Assembly: GCA_905221605.1 (NCBI GenBank)
Contig: CAJNDS010002575.1
Location: 6,432-70,431, forward strand
Direction: 5' to 3'
Length of the DNA: 64,000 nt
From: Symbiodinium natans
Taxonomy: Eukaryota; Sar; Dinophyceae; Suessiales; Symbiodiniaceae
The first letter of the stretch is position 1, and every line of letters begins with the position of its first letter. Below are positions 48,850 through 62,132 of this stretch, in pieces. Position numbers and translations under genes: made by a program. Below the pieces are notes generated by a model, which made no database searches, was not told the DNA's origin, and saw only the letters and a program-made list of their open reading frames with translations.

Positions 48850-50279
48850 GCCTCCAAATCTACTGGCACCCCGAAACTCTACTGTCGCCTCTGATCGCAA
48901 ATAGAAAGTAATATATTCTGGTTGCCTTCGTTCTGCGATTATAGAAGATATAGTGCTGAATCTGTGCCCTGCTGCGACGCCCGTTGAGAGAGCTGAAACA
49001 CAGGATCCCAATTCTGAGTTTATACAAAGAGAAATTTATCAACTCTCATGGACCATGGAAGCTTATGCAAAGCTTCATCGTGGAGAAGGTCACTATGCAC
49101 CGGTTGGATGATAGTATAGGAAGGGACCTATCTCGACTGCTGAACTTCAGAGAGCCATATCACGAAATACTTTTCCTCAAGATATTGCCGGAGCAATAAT
49201 CCTGAGTAGGGACCTCTAGCTCGATCCAATCCTTAGTATCCCACGACCTAATCAGCTGCAGACTCTGATAAGCCCATGACTGTATGACAGCGTGGCTCGC
49301 TAAGAACCTGCTCTTATATAGGTCTTGGCTCGGCCGCTGCCTCAGATGGAATCTTCTCATAGCTATCTTTATGACCACTTCCAGAAGTAAAGGTAGCTTC
49401 CAGCCAAATTCCGCTGCTGCCACTGCAACATTACACCAATTCTCAAGCGAGCCTAGCAATCTTGGCTACTAGACAAAAACTCCACCAAGTTACCTTCTAA
49501 GCCAAGCATACAAGATCCCTGAAGAAGCACAGCTAAAGCCTTACTGCGGAAAACCGTCATTGCCAGGGCGGAGAGCTCGACTTCTCACGAGAGCACAGAG
49601 CGTGCTCCACATGGTACTGGCAAGTGTTGCTTTCTGAATCATGGCTTCCTGGAAAGGAAAAGATATCGTCCAGATAATTTCCAATCATCTATATTTAGAC
49701 TGAAAAGACAAGGGTCGATGAATACCTTGGTGCGGCAATATCAATAATGATCAGGCCTGCTCTTGATGCTATATAGCATCTGCAATATTTGAGTGACAAA
49801 ACATGGCCACTATTTTGGAATCATTAAGATGGAAAGAGGCCATAACTCCAGGTCCAGTTTGCCAAGATGCGGAGGCTTCTCTGGGTTTCTCCTTTACAAT
49901 TCCCGAGAATGACGGGGTTGTCCGCGTGAAGAAACAGCAGCGAGCCACGACGGAGCCAAGTCACTCATGGCTTTTAATACTGAAATTTCCAAATCAAAGC
50001 TTCTACCTCCCTGAAGAATGATCGATTTTAAAGATCGACCACATGGGGGCAAGGGGGACAAATCCGTACTAATTCATATCGGACCAGACTCCAGGCACCT
50101 TGATATCTAACCCTACGCCGTATTCCTTAGTAAGAAGCTCCCTGACCAGGGAGTCAAGGCGGCAAGGGTAGGCAAAAGGACCCATCATTCTAGGATGCCA
50201 CTCGTCATTATTTCCTATATTAAGCCATTGAATCAGATGAGAACCGAATCTTCTTATAGGATGGAATTGCAAAGGAATA
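48850..50279. other. No gene recognised
   Basis: AT-leaning sequence with only short ORFs. It marks the beginning of a region of different base composition that lasts to about 57.4 kb. Confidence 0.4.
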
Positions 50280-50580
50280 GATTGTCGCCTCTCAATTACA
50301 ATATCTTCATATTTGAGATTCCTGAGGAAGATTTCGTTGAAATTTCATCACGTCCTCATTTTGGGAGGAAGATTTCGTTGGGATTTTTATATTTCTTGGA
50401 TTTCAAAGGATGAATTCGCTGCAATATCTACACATATGGATTTCCCGAGGAAGATTTCGTTATAATTTCTATACGTCCTGAATTTCGGAGGAAGACTTCA
50501 TTATAATTGCTATACATCTTGGATTTCAAAGGATGGTTTCGTTGCAATGTCTATACATTTGGAATTCGTTACAATATCTA

Positions 50581-51007
50581 CACGCTTGGAATTCCCGAGG
50601 AAGACTTCATTACAATTTCTTCTTAGCCTGATTTTCTGAGGAAGATTTCGTTGAAGCTTCTATATATCTTATATTTCAAAGGATGATTTCGTTGCAATAT
50701 CTATGCATCTGGCATTCCTGGGGAAGATTTCGTTGCAATTTCTATATGACCTGAATTTCTGAGGAAGATTTCATTTCATTTTCAATATATCTTGGATTTC
50801 AAAGGATGATTTCGTTATAAGATCTATATATTTGGGATTCCTATGGAAGATTTCGTTATAATTTCTTTATATTCCAATTTGGGAGAAATCTTTTCATTGC
50901 ATTTTCTCATGTCTTGAATTTCAAAGGATGGTTTCGTTGAAATATTTTTTCGAATGGACTTCCCGAGCAAGAATTCGTTATAATTTCTATACATCCTGAA
51001 TTTCGGA
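50581..51007. repeat. 427-bp block duplicated within the satellite, copy 1
   Basis: Nearly identical to 55296-55722 (only a handful of differences by eye), whereas neighbouring satellite units are strongly diverged. Confidence 0.8.
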
Positions 51008-52011
51008 AGAAGATTTCGTTGCAATTTCTATATATTTTGGATATCCAGGGATGATTTCGTTGCAATGTCTATTCCTTTCCTGGAGAAGATTTCATTGAAA
51101 TTTCTTTCCATCTTGATTTTTTGAGGAAGATTTCATTGCCATTTCTTCAGATCTTGAATTTCAAAGGATAGATTCATTTCAATATCTGCATACTTGGGCA
51201 TATTGAGGAAGGTTTCGTTATAATTTCCTTTCGGAGGTTTTTTTCGTTGCAACTTCTATATGTCCTGAATTTCAACGGATGATTTCGTCATACTTTCTAT
51301 TCATTTGGAATTATTCAGGATGATTTGGTTGTAAATTCTATACGTCCTGAATTTCGGAGCCACTTTTCGTTGCTATACATTTTGGATTTCAAAGGATGAT
51401 TTCGTTGAAATATCTGACGAATCAAGGATATGAATGGATTCGAATGCCTAATCCCCGATCCAATGAAATGAAACTCATCACCCAGGCGACATGTAAGCCC
51501 AAGCAAATGAAAGGGAATCCCAACCACGAAAACAAGAAGAATTTCGAATTCTCCAAGATGCCTCGACGTGCTTAAAAGGCCCGCCACCACCCCCAATTAC
51601 GAGGCATCCCAGAAAGACGAAAAAATAATAAGAAGAACCGAAGATTCCCAAATATAAAGAATTAAAAATGAGACAAATCAGCGAAATCAAAAAAAATTCT
51701 CTGATGAGACGATACTTCATTTGCCACAAATATCCATCATATTCAGAAATTAAGTTCGATCCATGATCCTATACGACGGATATCCTAAAAGAAAATCGTA
51801 TGAGAGGGAATATTCATGAATCCCTCACATAGATCCAAGAAGGTTACGACGGCATCAGGACCCATTGAATATCCCATCCGAAATTTTCGTTGGACTTCGA
51901 TGGCCCTATGGAGTCCCCTCTATAGATCGAAATTCAAATGACCCAAATATTCCTGAAAAGAACATCCCGTCGCACGTCGACAACGCTCGTCGACCCCATC
52001 ACACAAACTAA

Positions 52012-52680
52012 CTAACAAGTCCCGAGCCCCTTGTTCAAGATCACCCAAATTCTCAAAGACGATGGGCTCGAAGCCGAGATGAACCGCCGCGCACCTCGCA
52101 ACGATAGCGGCGTGCGCGCGCTTACGCGGGCATATTGGGACGCAGCCCGCAATGCCCCGACGACATTAGTAGTTAAGGTTGAAGATTGAAAAGGACTAGT
52201 CACCGCCATATCCAATATAACTCGAGGATACTTAGACCAAGAATTTTGCCGAAGGGTAGGGAATGCCGAAATTAATACATTAACTGGTCGACAACTCGGA
52301 TCGTCCGGCAGAAGACCAGTAGCCTCCAAAATAGGATTCAAACCAGCAAGGCGCGCATATCGAAAGACAGTATTACGTAAGCTATTATGAATCCCACTTT
52401 TGCAACCCTGGCGAATACATCCCAAGATATGAAGCCCATATGGATCCAACACATGACTATAATAAGGACAGATACCCCCCTCGTCAAATAATGGTATTCC
52501 AAGCCGCAGACTGATAATATCCCCAAATGCAGCGTTGGAATACATTAAATCAAGAATAGGAGAAGGGGTGTGGTGCACCCACGCATTAGCCCCCCCGCGT
52601 AGCAACTGACCAAAAACCTGGATACTCAAGATACTACCATCAAACAAGATCTGAAAAATCGAATTATAGATACGATCCAA
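52012..52680 (-). pseudogene. LINE-derived C-terminal fragment inside the satellite
   Basis: A 222-codon minus-strand frame. It reads GLHILGCIRQGCKSGIHNSL, RNTVFRYARLAGLNPILEAT, GLLPDDPSCRPVNVLI and later VILDMAVTSPFQSSTL. This resembles the Cys/His and alpha/beta region that follows RT in many LINE ORF2-type proteins (HxxGC...H..LR...A..AGL.P..E..GLL......RP.D). RT itself is absent. The surrounding 51400-52740 bp is not satellite, so it looks like a truncated insertion. The assignment rests on remembered family pattern only. Confidence 0.4.
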
Positions 52681-55295
52681 GATCTGGGCGTGGTCCAGGG
52701 GATGCTCGATATTACTGGTCTCATCTTGGCTGCTAGGCAGGATATCTGCACGCTTGGGATTCCCGAGGAAGATTTCGTTATAGTTTCTGCGGAAGGTTTC
52801 ATTGTAATTTCTTCATATCTTGTTTTTCAAAGGATGATTTCATTGCAAATATCTGGATATTTGGAACTCCCGAGGAAGGTTTCATTATAATTTATATACG
52901 TCCTGAATATCTGAAGAATTTTTCGTTATAATTTCTATATATCTTGGATTTAGGATTGTGATATTACAGCATCTTTGTGTTTGGGATTCCGAGGAATCTT
53001 TCATTGAAATCTCTTCACGTTCCGAATTTCTGAGGAAGGTCTCGTTCCATTTTTCATGTCCTGGATTTCAAAGGATTATTTTATTATTCCTGAATCAAGT
53101 GTCGTTACAAATTCTATTCGTCCTACTTTCCTGAGGAAGGATTCATTGAAAAATATATTAATCTTGGATTTCAAAGGATGTTTTCGTTGCAATATCTGCT
53201 TATATGGACTTCTCGAGCAAGGTTCAATTTCTTCATGACCTGAATTTCAGAAGAAGACTTCGCTGAGATTTCGATATATCTTCGAATTAAAATGATGATT
53301 TCGTTGCCAATATCTACGTATTTGGAATTATCCAGGATCGTTTCGTTGAAATTTGCATTCATCCTGAATTTCGGAAGATGTTTTCGTTGCTTCACGTCTT
53401 GCATTTCGCAGGATGGTTTCGTTGCAATATCTGCACGTTTGGAATTGCCCAACAAGGTTTCGTTGCAATTTCTAGACGTCCTCAGATTTGGAGAAAATTT
53501 TCGTTGTCGTTTCTTCCCATCTTGGATTTCAAAGGATGATTTCGTTGCAATTTCTATACGTCCTGATTTTCTGAGGAAGATTTCGTTGTAACTTCTATAC
53601 GTCTTGTATTTCAAAGGATGATTTCGTTGTAATGTCTATACGCTTGGGATTCCCGAACAAGAGCTCGTTATGATTTCTTCACGTCCTGAGTTTCGGAGCA
53701 AAATTTCATTGAAAATTCTATTCATCTTGGATTTCAAAGGATGATTTCGTTGTAAATGTCTGGACATTTGGGATTCTCGAGGAAGGTTTCGTTGCAAGTT
53801 CTATATGTCCTGGTTTTCTGAGGAAGATTTCATTGCAATTTCTCACGTCTTGGAATTGAAAGGATGATTTCATTACAATATCTGAATTTGGGATTGCCGA
53901 GGAAGATTTCGTTGGAATTTCTTCCCATCCTGATTTTCGGAGGAAGGTTTCATTATATTTTCTATTCATCTTGGATATCAAAGGATGGATTCGTTATAAT
54001 ATCTGCATCTTTGGGATTCCCGAGGAAGATTTCATTGGAATTTCTATACGTCCTGAATTTCTGAAGAAGACTTCGTTACATCTACTATACGTCTTGCGTT
54101 TCGCACGATGGTTTCGTTGCAATATCTGCACGTTTGGAATTCCCCAGCAAGATCTCATTGAAATTTCTTCACATCCTGAATTTCGGAACAAGCTTTCGTT
54201 GCAGCTTCTTCACATCTTGGATTTTAAAGGATGGTTTCATTGGAATGATTTCTCATTCGGGCTTCCCACGGAAGGTTTCGTTGCAATTTCTATAATTCCT
54301 GAATTTCGAAGGAATTTTCCATATAATTCCTATATTCTTTTGATTTCAAAGGATGATTTCGTTATAATTTTTGGAATTCCTGAGGAAGGCTTCATTGCAA
54401 ATTCTATACGTCCTGAATTTCGGAGGAACTTTTCGTTGAATTTCTATACATCTTGGATTTCGTGGGATGAATACGTTGCAATATCTGCATATTTGGAATT
54501 CCCGAGGAAGGTTTCGTTATAATTTCTTGGCGTCTTGAATTTCGGAGCAAGGTTTCGTTTCAATTTCTGCAGGTCTTGCATTTCAAAGGATATTTTCGTT
54601 GCAAATATCTATATATTTGGGATTCTCGATGAAATTTTCGTCATAATTTTCATCCTGAAATTCTGAGGAAGTCGCTTTTCAAAGGATGGTTTCGTTGAAA
54701 TGACTTCATATTTATCTTATTTTCTTTATATTCTGATTTTCGGAGATTTTTTCTTTATAATTTCTATACGTCTTGAAATTTCATAGGATGGTTTCGTTGC
54801 AATGTCTACACATTTGGACTTCCCGAGTAATATTTCATTGCATTTTCTATACGTCCTGAATTTCGGAAGGATTTTTCGTTTAAAATTCTATATATTTCGG
54901 ATTTCAAAGGATGACTTCGTCATTCCTGAACAAGATTTCGTTACAACTTCTTTATATCCTGATTTTCTGAAGAAGATTTCGTTGTAACTTCTATACGCCT
55001 TGGATTTTCAAGGGAGATTTCCTTATTCTTGAGGAAGATTCGTGATAATATTTCTTCTCATCTTCTAATTCAAAGGATGATTTCGTTAAAATTTCTATAG
55101 ATTTGTTGAGGAGGGATTCGTTCCAATTTCTATACGTCTTGGAATGGGAGGATAATTTCGTTGCAATATCTACACATTTGGGATTACCGAGGAAGATTTC
55201 GTTACAATTTCTTCATATCCTGAATTTCGAAGGAATTTTTCGTTGCAATTTCTTCATATCTTGGATATCAAAAGATGATTTCATTACAATATCTG

Positions 55296-55722
55296 CACGC
55301 TTGGAATTCCCGAGGAAGACTTCATTACAATTTCTTCTTAGCCTGATTTTCTGAGGAAGGTTTCGTTGAAACTTCTATATATCTTATATTTCAAAGGATG
55401 ATTTCGTTGCAATATCTATGCATCTGGCATTCCTGGGGAAGATTTCGTTGCAATTTCTATATGACCTGAATTTCTGAGGAAGATTTCATTTCATTTTCAA
55501 TATATCTTGGATTGCAAAGGATGATTTCGTTATAAGATCTATATATTTGGGATTCCTATGGAAGATTTCGTTATAATTTCTTTATATTCCAATTTGGGAG
55601 AAATCTTTTCATTGCATTTTCTCATGTCTTGAATTTCAAAGGATGGTTTCGTTGAAACATTTTTTCGAATGGACTTCCCGAACAAGAATTCGTTGTAATT
55701 TCTATACGTCCTGAATTTCGGA
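55296..55722. repeat. 427-bp block duplicated within the satellite, copy 2
   Basis: See 50581-51007; same orientation, 4715 bp apart. Confidence 0.8.
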
Positions 55723-56530
55723 GGATTTTTTCGTTGTAATTTCTTCATATCTTGGATTTCAAAGAATGATTTCGCTACAATGTCTGCACAATTGGAATTC
55801 CTCAATAATATTTCGATGCAATTTCTATACATCCTGAATTTCGGAGGAACTTTTCATTGTAACTTCTACACGTTCTGAATTTCGGAGAATTTTTCATTAT
55901 AATTTCTATATATCTTTGATTTCAAAGGCTGATTTCGTTGCAATGGCTGCACAATTGGAATTCCTAATCAAGATTTCGTTTCAATTTCTATACGTCCTGA
56001 ATTTCGGAGGAACTTTTCATTGTAACTTCTTCACATCTTCGATTTCAAAGGATGGCTTCGTTGTAATATCTGCTCGCTTGGGATTCCCGAGGAAGAATTC
56101 ATTAGAATTTCTATACGTCCTGAATTTCGGTGGAAGATTTCATTTCAATTTCTATAGGTCTTATATTCAAAGGATGATTCAAATTTTGGAATTCTTGAGG
56201 AAGGTTTCTTTATAATTTCTATATGATCGGAATTTCCGAGGAACTTTTCACTGCAATTTCTATTCATCTTGGATTTCAATTGATGGTATCGTGATAATGT
56301 CTTCATATTTGGTCCTCCCGAGCAAATTTTCATTATGATTTCTATACGTCCTGAAATTTTGAGGAAGGTTTCGATATAATTTCTATATATTTTGGATTTC
56401 AAAGGATGATTTCATTATTCCTGAGGAAGGTCTCATTATAATTTCTTCATATCCTGAATTTTTGAGGAAGATTTCATTGAAATTTCTATTCATCTTGGAT
56501 TTCAAAGGATGATTTCATTGCAATATTTGT

Positions 56531-57771
56531 TGAGATATCCCTTTGATTCGATCTGGTAAAGTAGAATTGACTTATCCTTTTGATTCAATATAATTGGGTG
56601 TCTATCAAAATGTTGTTGAGATATTCTTTTGATTCGTGAGATTCAATTGTTTTGGTTTTCTGCTGAAATGCTTGAGATATCCTTGTGGTTCAATCTGGGC
56701 TCAAGTGGTATCGAGACATCCTTTTGATTCAATATTTTGGATTTTCTGCTGAAATGGTATTGAATTATCCTTTTGGATCAACATTTTTGATTTTCTGCCG
56801 AAGTGGTATTGAGACACCCTTTTGGTTCGGTCTGGCCTTTAGTGGGGTTGAGACACCGTTTTGGTTCAAATATTTTGTCTGTGGTGGTCGTTTATTGAGA
56901 TCATCTTATATTGGATCGGTTTGCCATATTGGTTGTATCAATTTGGTGGGGATAATGATATGATATTTTCAAAATGTTGATCATTAATCAATTTTTAATC
57001 ATTATATGACGCCAACCTTTTTGAAATATTCATTGATACTTTCGAAATGAAATATCTTTCATTTCTAAGAAGAATAGATGAAGATCGTGAATAATTAAGG
57101 GCATAGAATCCCTAAGAGAGAATATTTTCTTCTTAGAAGAATAATTCGATTTAAAGAATCCTAAAGCTGTTAGGGTTTATCAAAATATTATAGGGTTCGT
57201 GGAAAAGACGAATTACTAATTGAAATCTATAGTCATGAGTATTCATAATAAATTTTTGAATCCAAATCTTCTCTTATTAGTATTGGAAGAATGAATGATA
57301 TTTATAATTTATAAATATATAATATTTGTAGGATGGATTCTCAATATTGAGGTAAGTTTGTAGAAATTCCTTATTCGCCCCATGAATCATAGAATTCTAG
57401 ATCATAAAATCCAAGAATACTTATCCGAAATCAATATCGAATAAATGATTCTTAATTTAGAATTGTCCTTGGCCACCATTTTGGTCTAGGTCAATACCTC
57501 ATCACGACGAACATCTCTGAATTTTTGGTCTTTTCCCATTCATACGAGACCTCTTAACAAATTTCTCAAGTTTCGTATGGATTCAAATTCGAGAATTTTG
57601 CGTTTGCAAGACGGGAGCGGAAATGGCAAATCCGACAAAGCTAGACCACGAAGAGACCAAGTCAACCACATTGCCAGGGAGGCTGAAGACTCGGCCAATG
57701 CGTCCTGCCATCGCAAACCCCAACATGAATTGACGCATGGCGGCACGTTGTGCGGTCACCTGCCTGTGCCG
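56531..57771. other. AT-rich DNA, no gene recognised
   Basis: First part has a looser repeat (tgagatatccttttgattc and variants about every 60-70 bp to about 56900). Then very AT-rich unique sequence to about 57450, where composition returns to that of the flanks. Confidence 0.5.
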
Positions 57772-58224
57772 TCATTTCTGCCGGCAGCTGACGTCTGTGT
57801 CAACTGACTTCAGTGATTGCCTGTCTGGACACTGAGGTGCAATACAAGCAAGCCTCAAGAACACACTTTGCCCTTTTCGCCTTCTGCGTTTCTGGACCTG
57901 ACACATGCCAACATGACGCTCGCAAGCAATCATGTGGCACTTCCCGCACGATGTAAAGTACACTAGGACTGCCCGGGGTGAGAATCCAGCTGCCTTGTGG
58001 GATTGTTTCCTGCAGCAGATGCAAGTCTTGGCAACAATTTTACGTGCTTGCAGCAGCGAATGATCCCATGCGGCCGAGTGGCCACTCTCTGCCGCTTCCA
58101 GGGCGGGTCCGTCTGTGCACTTGCCTGTAGAATCCCCTACAGCAAATAAATCCGCCCCCAGTGGCGCTGCTCTCTTCACGATTGTGCGCCACATGAAACT
58201 TATGCCGGACAGATAGCACATCAA
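57772..58224 (-). CDS. Possible exon of a Cys-rich unknown protein
   Basis: A minus-strand frame of up to 150 codons. The part RKIVAKTCICCRKQSHKAAG, then FTSCGKCHMIACERHVGMCQ, has paired Cys and His residues suggestive of zinc binding, followed by a basic patch (KRRRRKG). No splice sites are certain and the family is unknown. It could equally be a chance ORF. Confidence 0.25.
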   Translation of the reverse strand: MMCYLSGISFMWRTIVKRAAPLGADLFAVGDSTGKCTDGPALEAAESGHSAAWDHSLLQARKIVAKTCICCRKQSHKAAGFSPRAVLVYFTSCGKCHMIACERHVGMCQVQKRRRRKGQSVFLRLACIAPQCPDRQSLKSVDTDVSCRQK

Positions 58225-59803
58225 ACAGTGGAGAGGAGCCGGCAGTCTCAGGTCTGGGCTTCCTCTTTTGGCGCGCTGCCCTGGGAAAACTAAGACAACC
58301 TAACTCTGGGCTCTTTGCCTGCGCTCATGGATCTACTTGACATTGCAAGAATTCTGCCTGGAAGCTTGGGGTAGCCGAGTCAAGGCATCGCTTCCTGACT
58401 CGAAGCAAACTCGCAGCAAGGCGACATTTGAGTCAAAGTTGAGATGCTGGCCATAAGTCCAATGCTGCTAGAAATCGTCGCATCCATGCTATTCTGTCAG
58501 CCTCGCACTCCATTTACTTGTCACTTGCCTCTGATTGGCTTGCGATGTCTGGGTGCACCTCTGTCACAACAACGGGCGGCTGCACCTGAAAACAGGGTAG
58601 GTTGCGTACATTCATAGTGCGAACGTGCGCATCTTCATGGTCTTATCACAAGGGTTTTCAAGGGCATACTGCGGCACACGCCCACTGTCACCGAATCGGC
58701 ATCAACGTAAACTTTCTTCTACTCCAAATTTTACTGGCTCAAAACAACCACAGACCCCAAGCATTGATGTCGCTTTTGCATTGGGTTCGGCCATGAAAAA
58801 GGCAGGCACGGGGTAGGCAGCCAAGCGTGTCAGATTACTCGCCCAATGTGTGTGGCCAGACAGAAAGCATGAGAAGGCGAAACAACAAGAAACCACTAGA
58901 TCCCTTGCAAGAAGGGCAAAGGCGTGTTTCGAGGCTAGTTGCTGCAGGCTTGGGTGTTTGGGCCAGAGCTTTTGTCTCACCGGAGAAAAGATCGCCTCGA
59001 AACAACCAAATGTTCAAGGCATTGTGTGCTCAGACTTGGAGGCATTTTGCTCTCTTTTGCGTCGGGTTGCTCCTAGCTAAACGTTGAAAGGCAGCAAGCG
59101 TAAAGTGACACAATCACAGGCATGAACAGCCGGCTGCTGTTTTTTTGGATGCCTCCTTTTGAGTGTAGCAACCCGTAATGTCAAGGCAAATGCTTAAAAC
59201 CAGCCAGTATTCCTTTTGAGCACGAGGTGAAGGCCATGGCGCACTAATCCGTGCAAGATTACTTAGGCCCCTGTGTCAATTGCATGGCATGAAAGTGCTT
59301 ACTTTGTTCACAGCTACCCTTCCATTCATTGTTTCGCTGTTCTGCTTGAGCGTACAGTGAGCATGCGATCGTCCTCCCAGCCAGGACATACAGTTTGAAA
59401 GCTTTAAGCAGGCTTTACCATTTAGGGCTCTTAATGGGGTTTTCACAAAATAATCCCTTAGAGCATGCCGGAACGAGCCCCAAACGACAACAGCAACGCC
59501 ATGTCGGATAGAGTTTATTGAGGTCTTCTCCGGTTTGGGAGGGAAAAACAAACAGTCTTTCGCAGAACCAAAGCTTCAAGCGCCCTTAATTTCAAAAATT
59601 GAACAAATTCACTAACTTTTCTTGATTCTCGGATTCAAGTACTTCAATTCTAAGTAACCCCTTAGCCTAGAGCTCAAGGCCCCCAGCTGCTCTCAACTTA
59701 GTTGCTTAAAAGAATCTTCAACTTACTGGTTCAACTAGTTCAATTAGTTTAACTAATCTAGATTCTTTGATTCTTTCAGATAAGTTGAGTCGTTCGATTT
59801 GTT
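58225..59803. other. No gene recognised
   Basis: Only short ORFs on both strands; likely intergenic or intron. Confidence 0.4.
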
Positions 59804-60490
59804 TTAGCTCATTTTACTGATTACAAGTGTAACGTGTTTAATCATTGGCAATGGCAATGGCCACGTCAGGACATACCACCAAGCCAAGTGAGGGGCAGAC
59901 AGAACAGCAACTTGAGCAACAGCACCAACAACATGTACAAGCATGTAGGACTTCCCTTCGTTGATGCGCGAGATGCACGACTTGACAAATCGTATTGACT
60001 TGGATGACGGTGGGAGAGCCCAGCCGATCACCAGTGGCCGGCATTCAGGACAACCAGATGGAATGGATGTGATGAGAGGGTTTTTCTTGCCCATGTAGTG
60101 GAACCACGTCCTGTTTCCTAGAGATGGGAAGAGTGGTTTGGTGCCGTAGCGCTGGACGGGTGGGTCCACGATGGCCCTTCAGCTGTGATGTCGGCCCACT
60201 TTTGGCTATCCCGCTTGTTCATGGAGGGGCGCCGATCCCGGTCAACAACATGACAAGGTACGAAGCTTGAATCCCAGAGGTGGCGTAGCAAAGCAGTCAC
60301 TTCGCTATTTGAATCTGAGGCATGGCTTGGGCTGACTCTGCTTTGCCGTGATGAGGCTGTGTACTGGGCTCACTACCTTGCATGGTGAGGATGGCTGCAA
60401 GATGCTCGGCCAACAATGCCTTGTAAGATTTGTAAAATGCCTGGGGGTCCTCAACTTCCTCAAGTAATCAGAGGTGGTGGTCAACAAAAG
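59804..60490 (-). CDS. Exons of an unknown minus-strand gene
   Basis: Three protein-like minus-strand pieces in different frames. They are about 60310-60465 (LEEVEDPQAFYKSYKALLAE, then HLAAILTMQG), about 60180-60300 (VTALLRHLWDSSFVPCHVVD, then SMNKRDSQKWADITAEGPSW) and about 59900-60150 (YGTKPLFPSLGNRTWFHYMG, then IPSGCPECRPLVIGWALPPS and IRFVKSCISRINEG). They probably represent exons, or one frame broken by indels. No family is recognised. Confidence 0.35.
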
Positions 60491-62132
60491 CTTTGCTCGC
60501 GAGACGACGTGCAGGCCGACAACAGTTAAGTCCTGCTATGCAACTGTTGTATAGTGGGCTTCACTCTGCAGAAGCCGCGGGTACAGAACTCATGTGTGTG
60601 TGTGTGCTTGCGGGAGCATATAACCAGATAGCACATCTTGGCAAGTTGCGCATAGTTTTCGAGGGCTAGGAAAGGAAGCTTTCCAGATGCATTTTGCAGA
60701 AAAGTCAGGTCCATGAGTAGCGATCTGAGTCTTTATCGTTGTCCATAAGGCTTGATGTTGCACCAGCTGCGCAAGCATTTCACACTATGTCAAAGCAAAA
60801 TGTTTCGCGCGCCATATTGGACCACAGGCCCCCCGCTCCCTCCAAGCCTTCAAGACGCGATTTATCACGTGTGAGGGGTAAAGGGGGTTATTAATGCACA
60901 ACAACGAGGATGGAACCATGCACATTTCGTAACAAACACATCTAATGCAGGGGCATAGAAGTGACGATCTGCATGGTGGGCAGCTTCGCTGGCACGGTGC
61001 CACCATGGGCCTGTGCACATGTGATAAGCAGTTTTCATGAGTAGGGCATGGAAGAAAACACTATTGGCAAATGTCTTGTCGCGCGCACACACACACACAC
61101 CCCTCCAAAACGGGGTAAGGAGTTCCTCTAGTATGACCGGCTCACAACAGACATGATCTTTTCTTTCTTTCATTCTGGGGGCCTGGGGGCAAGCCCCCGC
61201 GCGATCTGCGGACATGTTTTCTTTCGTGCTTTCTTTCCGCTGCACAAAGATGAGATGGTGCGACCTACTTGGTACAACACCAAACACTACGATTAAGCGT
61301 GGGTGGGCGAAGATCTTCGACTTGATGGGTGCTATGCCATTTGGATGCATCTTTCTTGCGTGCTCTCCCGAAGGTTTTCGACCTCTCTTTTGAGAAGCAT
61401 GGTATCCGAGTCGGCATCCTCAACTTTCATGATTCTCCACCTGAGCCTTTTCCAGAATGTCCTAATATGCAAAAACACACGAGCACCATGGCAACACATG
61501 CCCGGCGGAAAAAGCAATACAAGGGATCATGAGAAAGTGTCACAGAATGAAACACTTAGCAATCCTGGAGATGGATGCCAAACAAACGCAGAACAATGGT
61601 TAGGGTTTCTGCAAACAATTTGTGTGTTGCCAGATTGACCATAATTCTTGCAAGTCAAGTGTAAGCATCTTGTGTTGACACATTTTAGGATAACCGGTGA
61701 CGTCAAGTAGAACTTCTATTGTGCAGGCCTGAGTCCCGGATGACCTGCGATGCACAGGCAAGTGACAAGCAAGTTCTCTCTGGGACTCCGCTCCCTTTCA
61801 CTGCTTTGCACGTGCAAAATGCTCCACCTCGAGGGTTGCGAGGCAGGCCCTGATCCGCTGCGCTGTCTGTCGATCATACCAACTTCAAAGACAACTTTGA
61901 AGCGTACCTATCAGCGACTGCGGCGGAGGCTGCTGCATTGCTCAGCGACTGGCGTGGACCATTCTGAATTCTTTTGAACAGGACTTTGTCTGGCTCATTA
62001 TCGATTAGTGTCACTTGCAACTTGCAATAGTTTCGTCGCATCTTCTAGCCTTCGCTGATAGGGCTAGCTGCCAGGTCAAACTAGGATTTCCGACTTTTGG
62101 GCGTGTTTTTGATTTTGGCAGAGTGGTTTGGC
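60491..62132. other. No gene recognised
   Basis: Contains short TG/CA dinucleotide runs (about 60594-60606 and 61084-61101) and scattered short ORFs; likely introns or intergenic DNA. Confidence 0.35.

Larger units (their letters stand above)
50280..56530. repeat. Degenerate AT-rich satellite, about 41-bp monomers in ~123-bp units
   Basis: Three related monomers alternate. One contains tttcaaaggatgatttcgtt then gcaatatct. One contains gggattcccgaggaagattt then cgttgcaattt. One contains cctgaatttcggaggaagat then ttcgttgcaatttct. Together they make roughly 120-125 bp, repeated dozens of times with many substitutions and indels. The period is near a multiple of three, which yields chance ORFs up to 183 codons on both strands. 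The array is interrupted at about 51400-52740 by non-satellite DNA. The same satellite type occurs in the 646-bp repeats flanking LINE 2. Confidence 0.85.

Noticed and set aside
53971-54522. 183-codon ORF in the satellite, and similar ones on both strands
   Set aside because: It consists only of translated satellite monomers and the frame is not maintained across the array.
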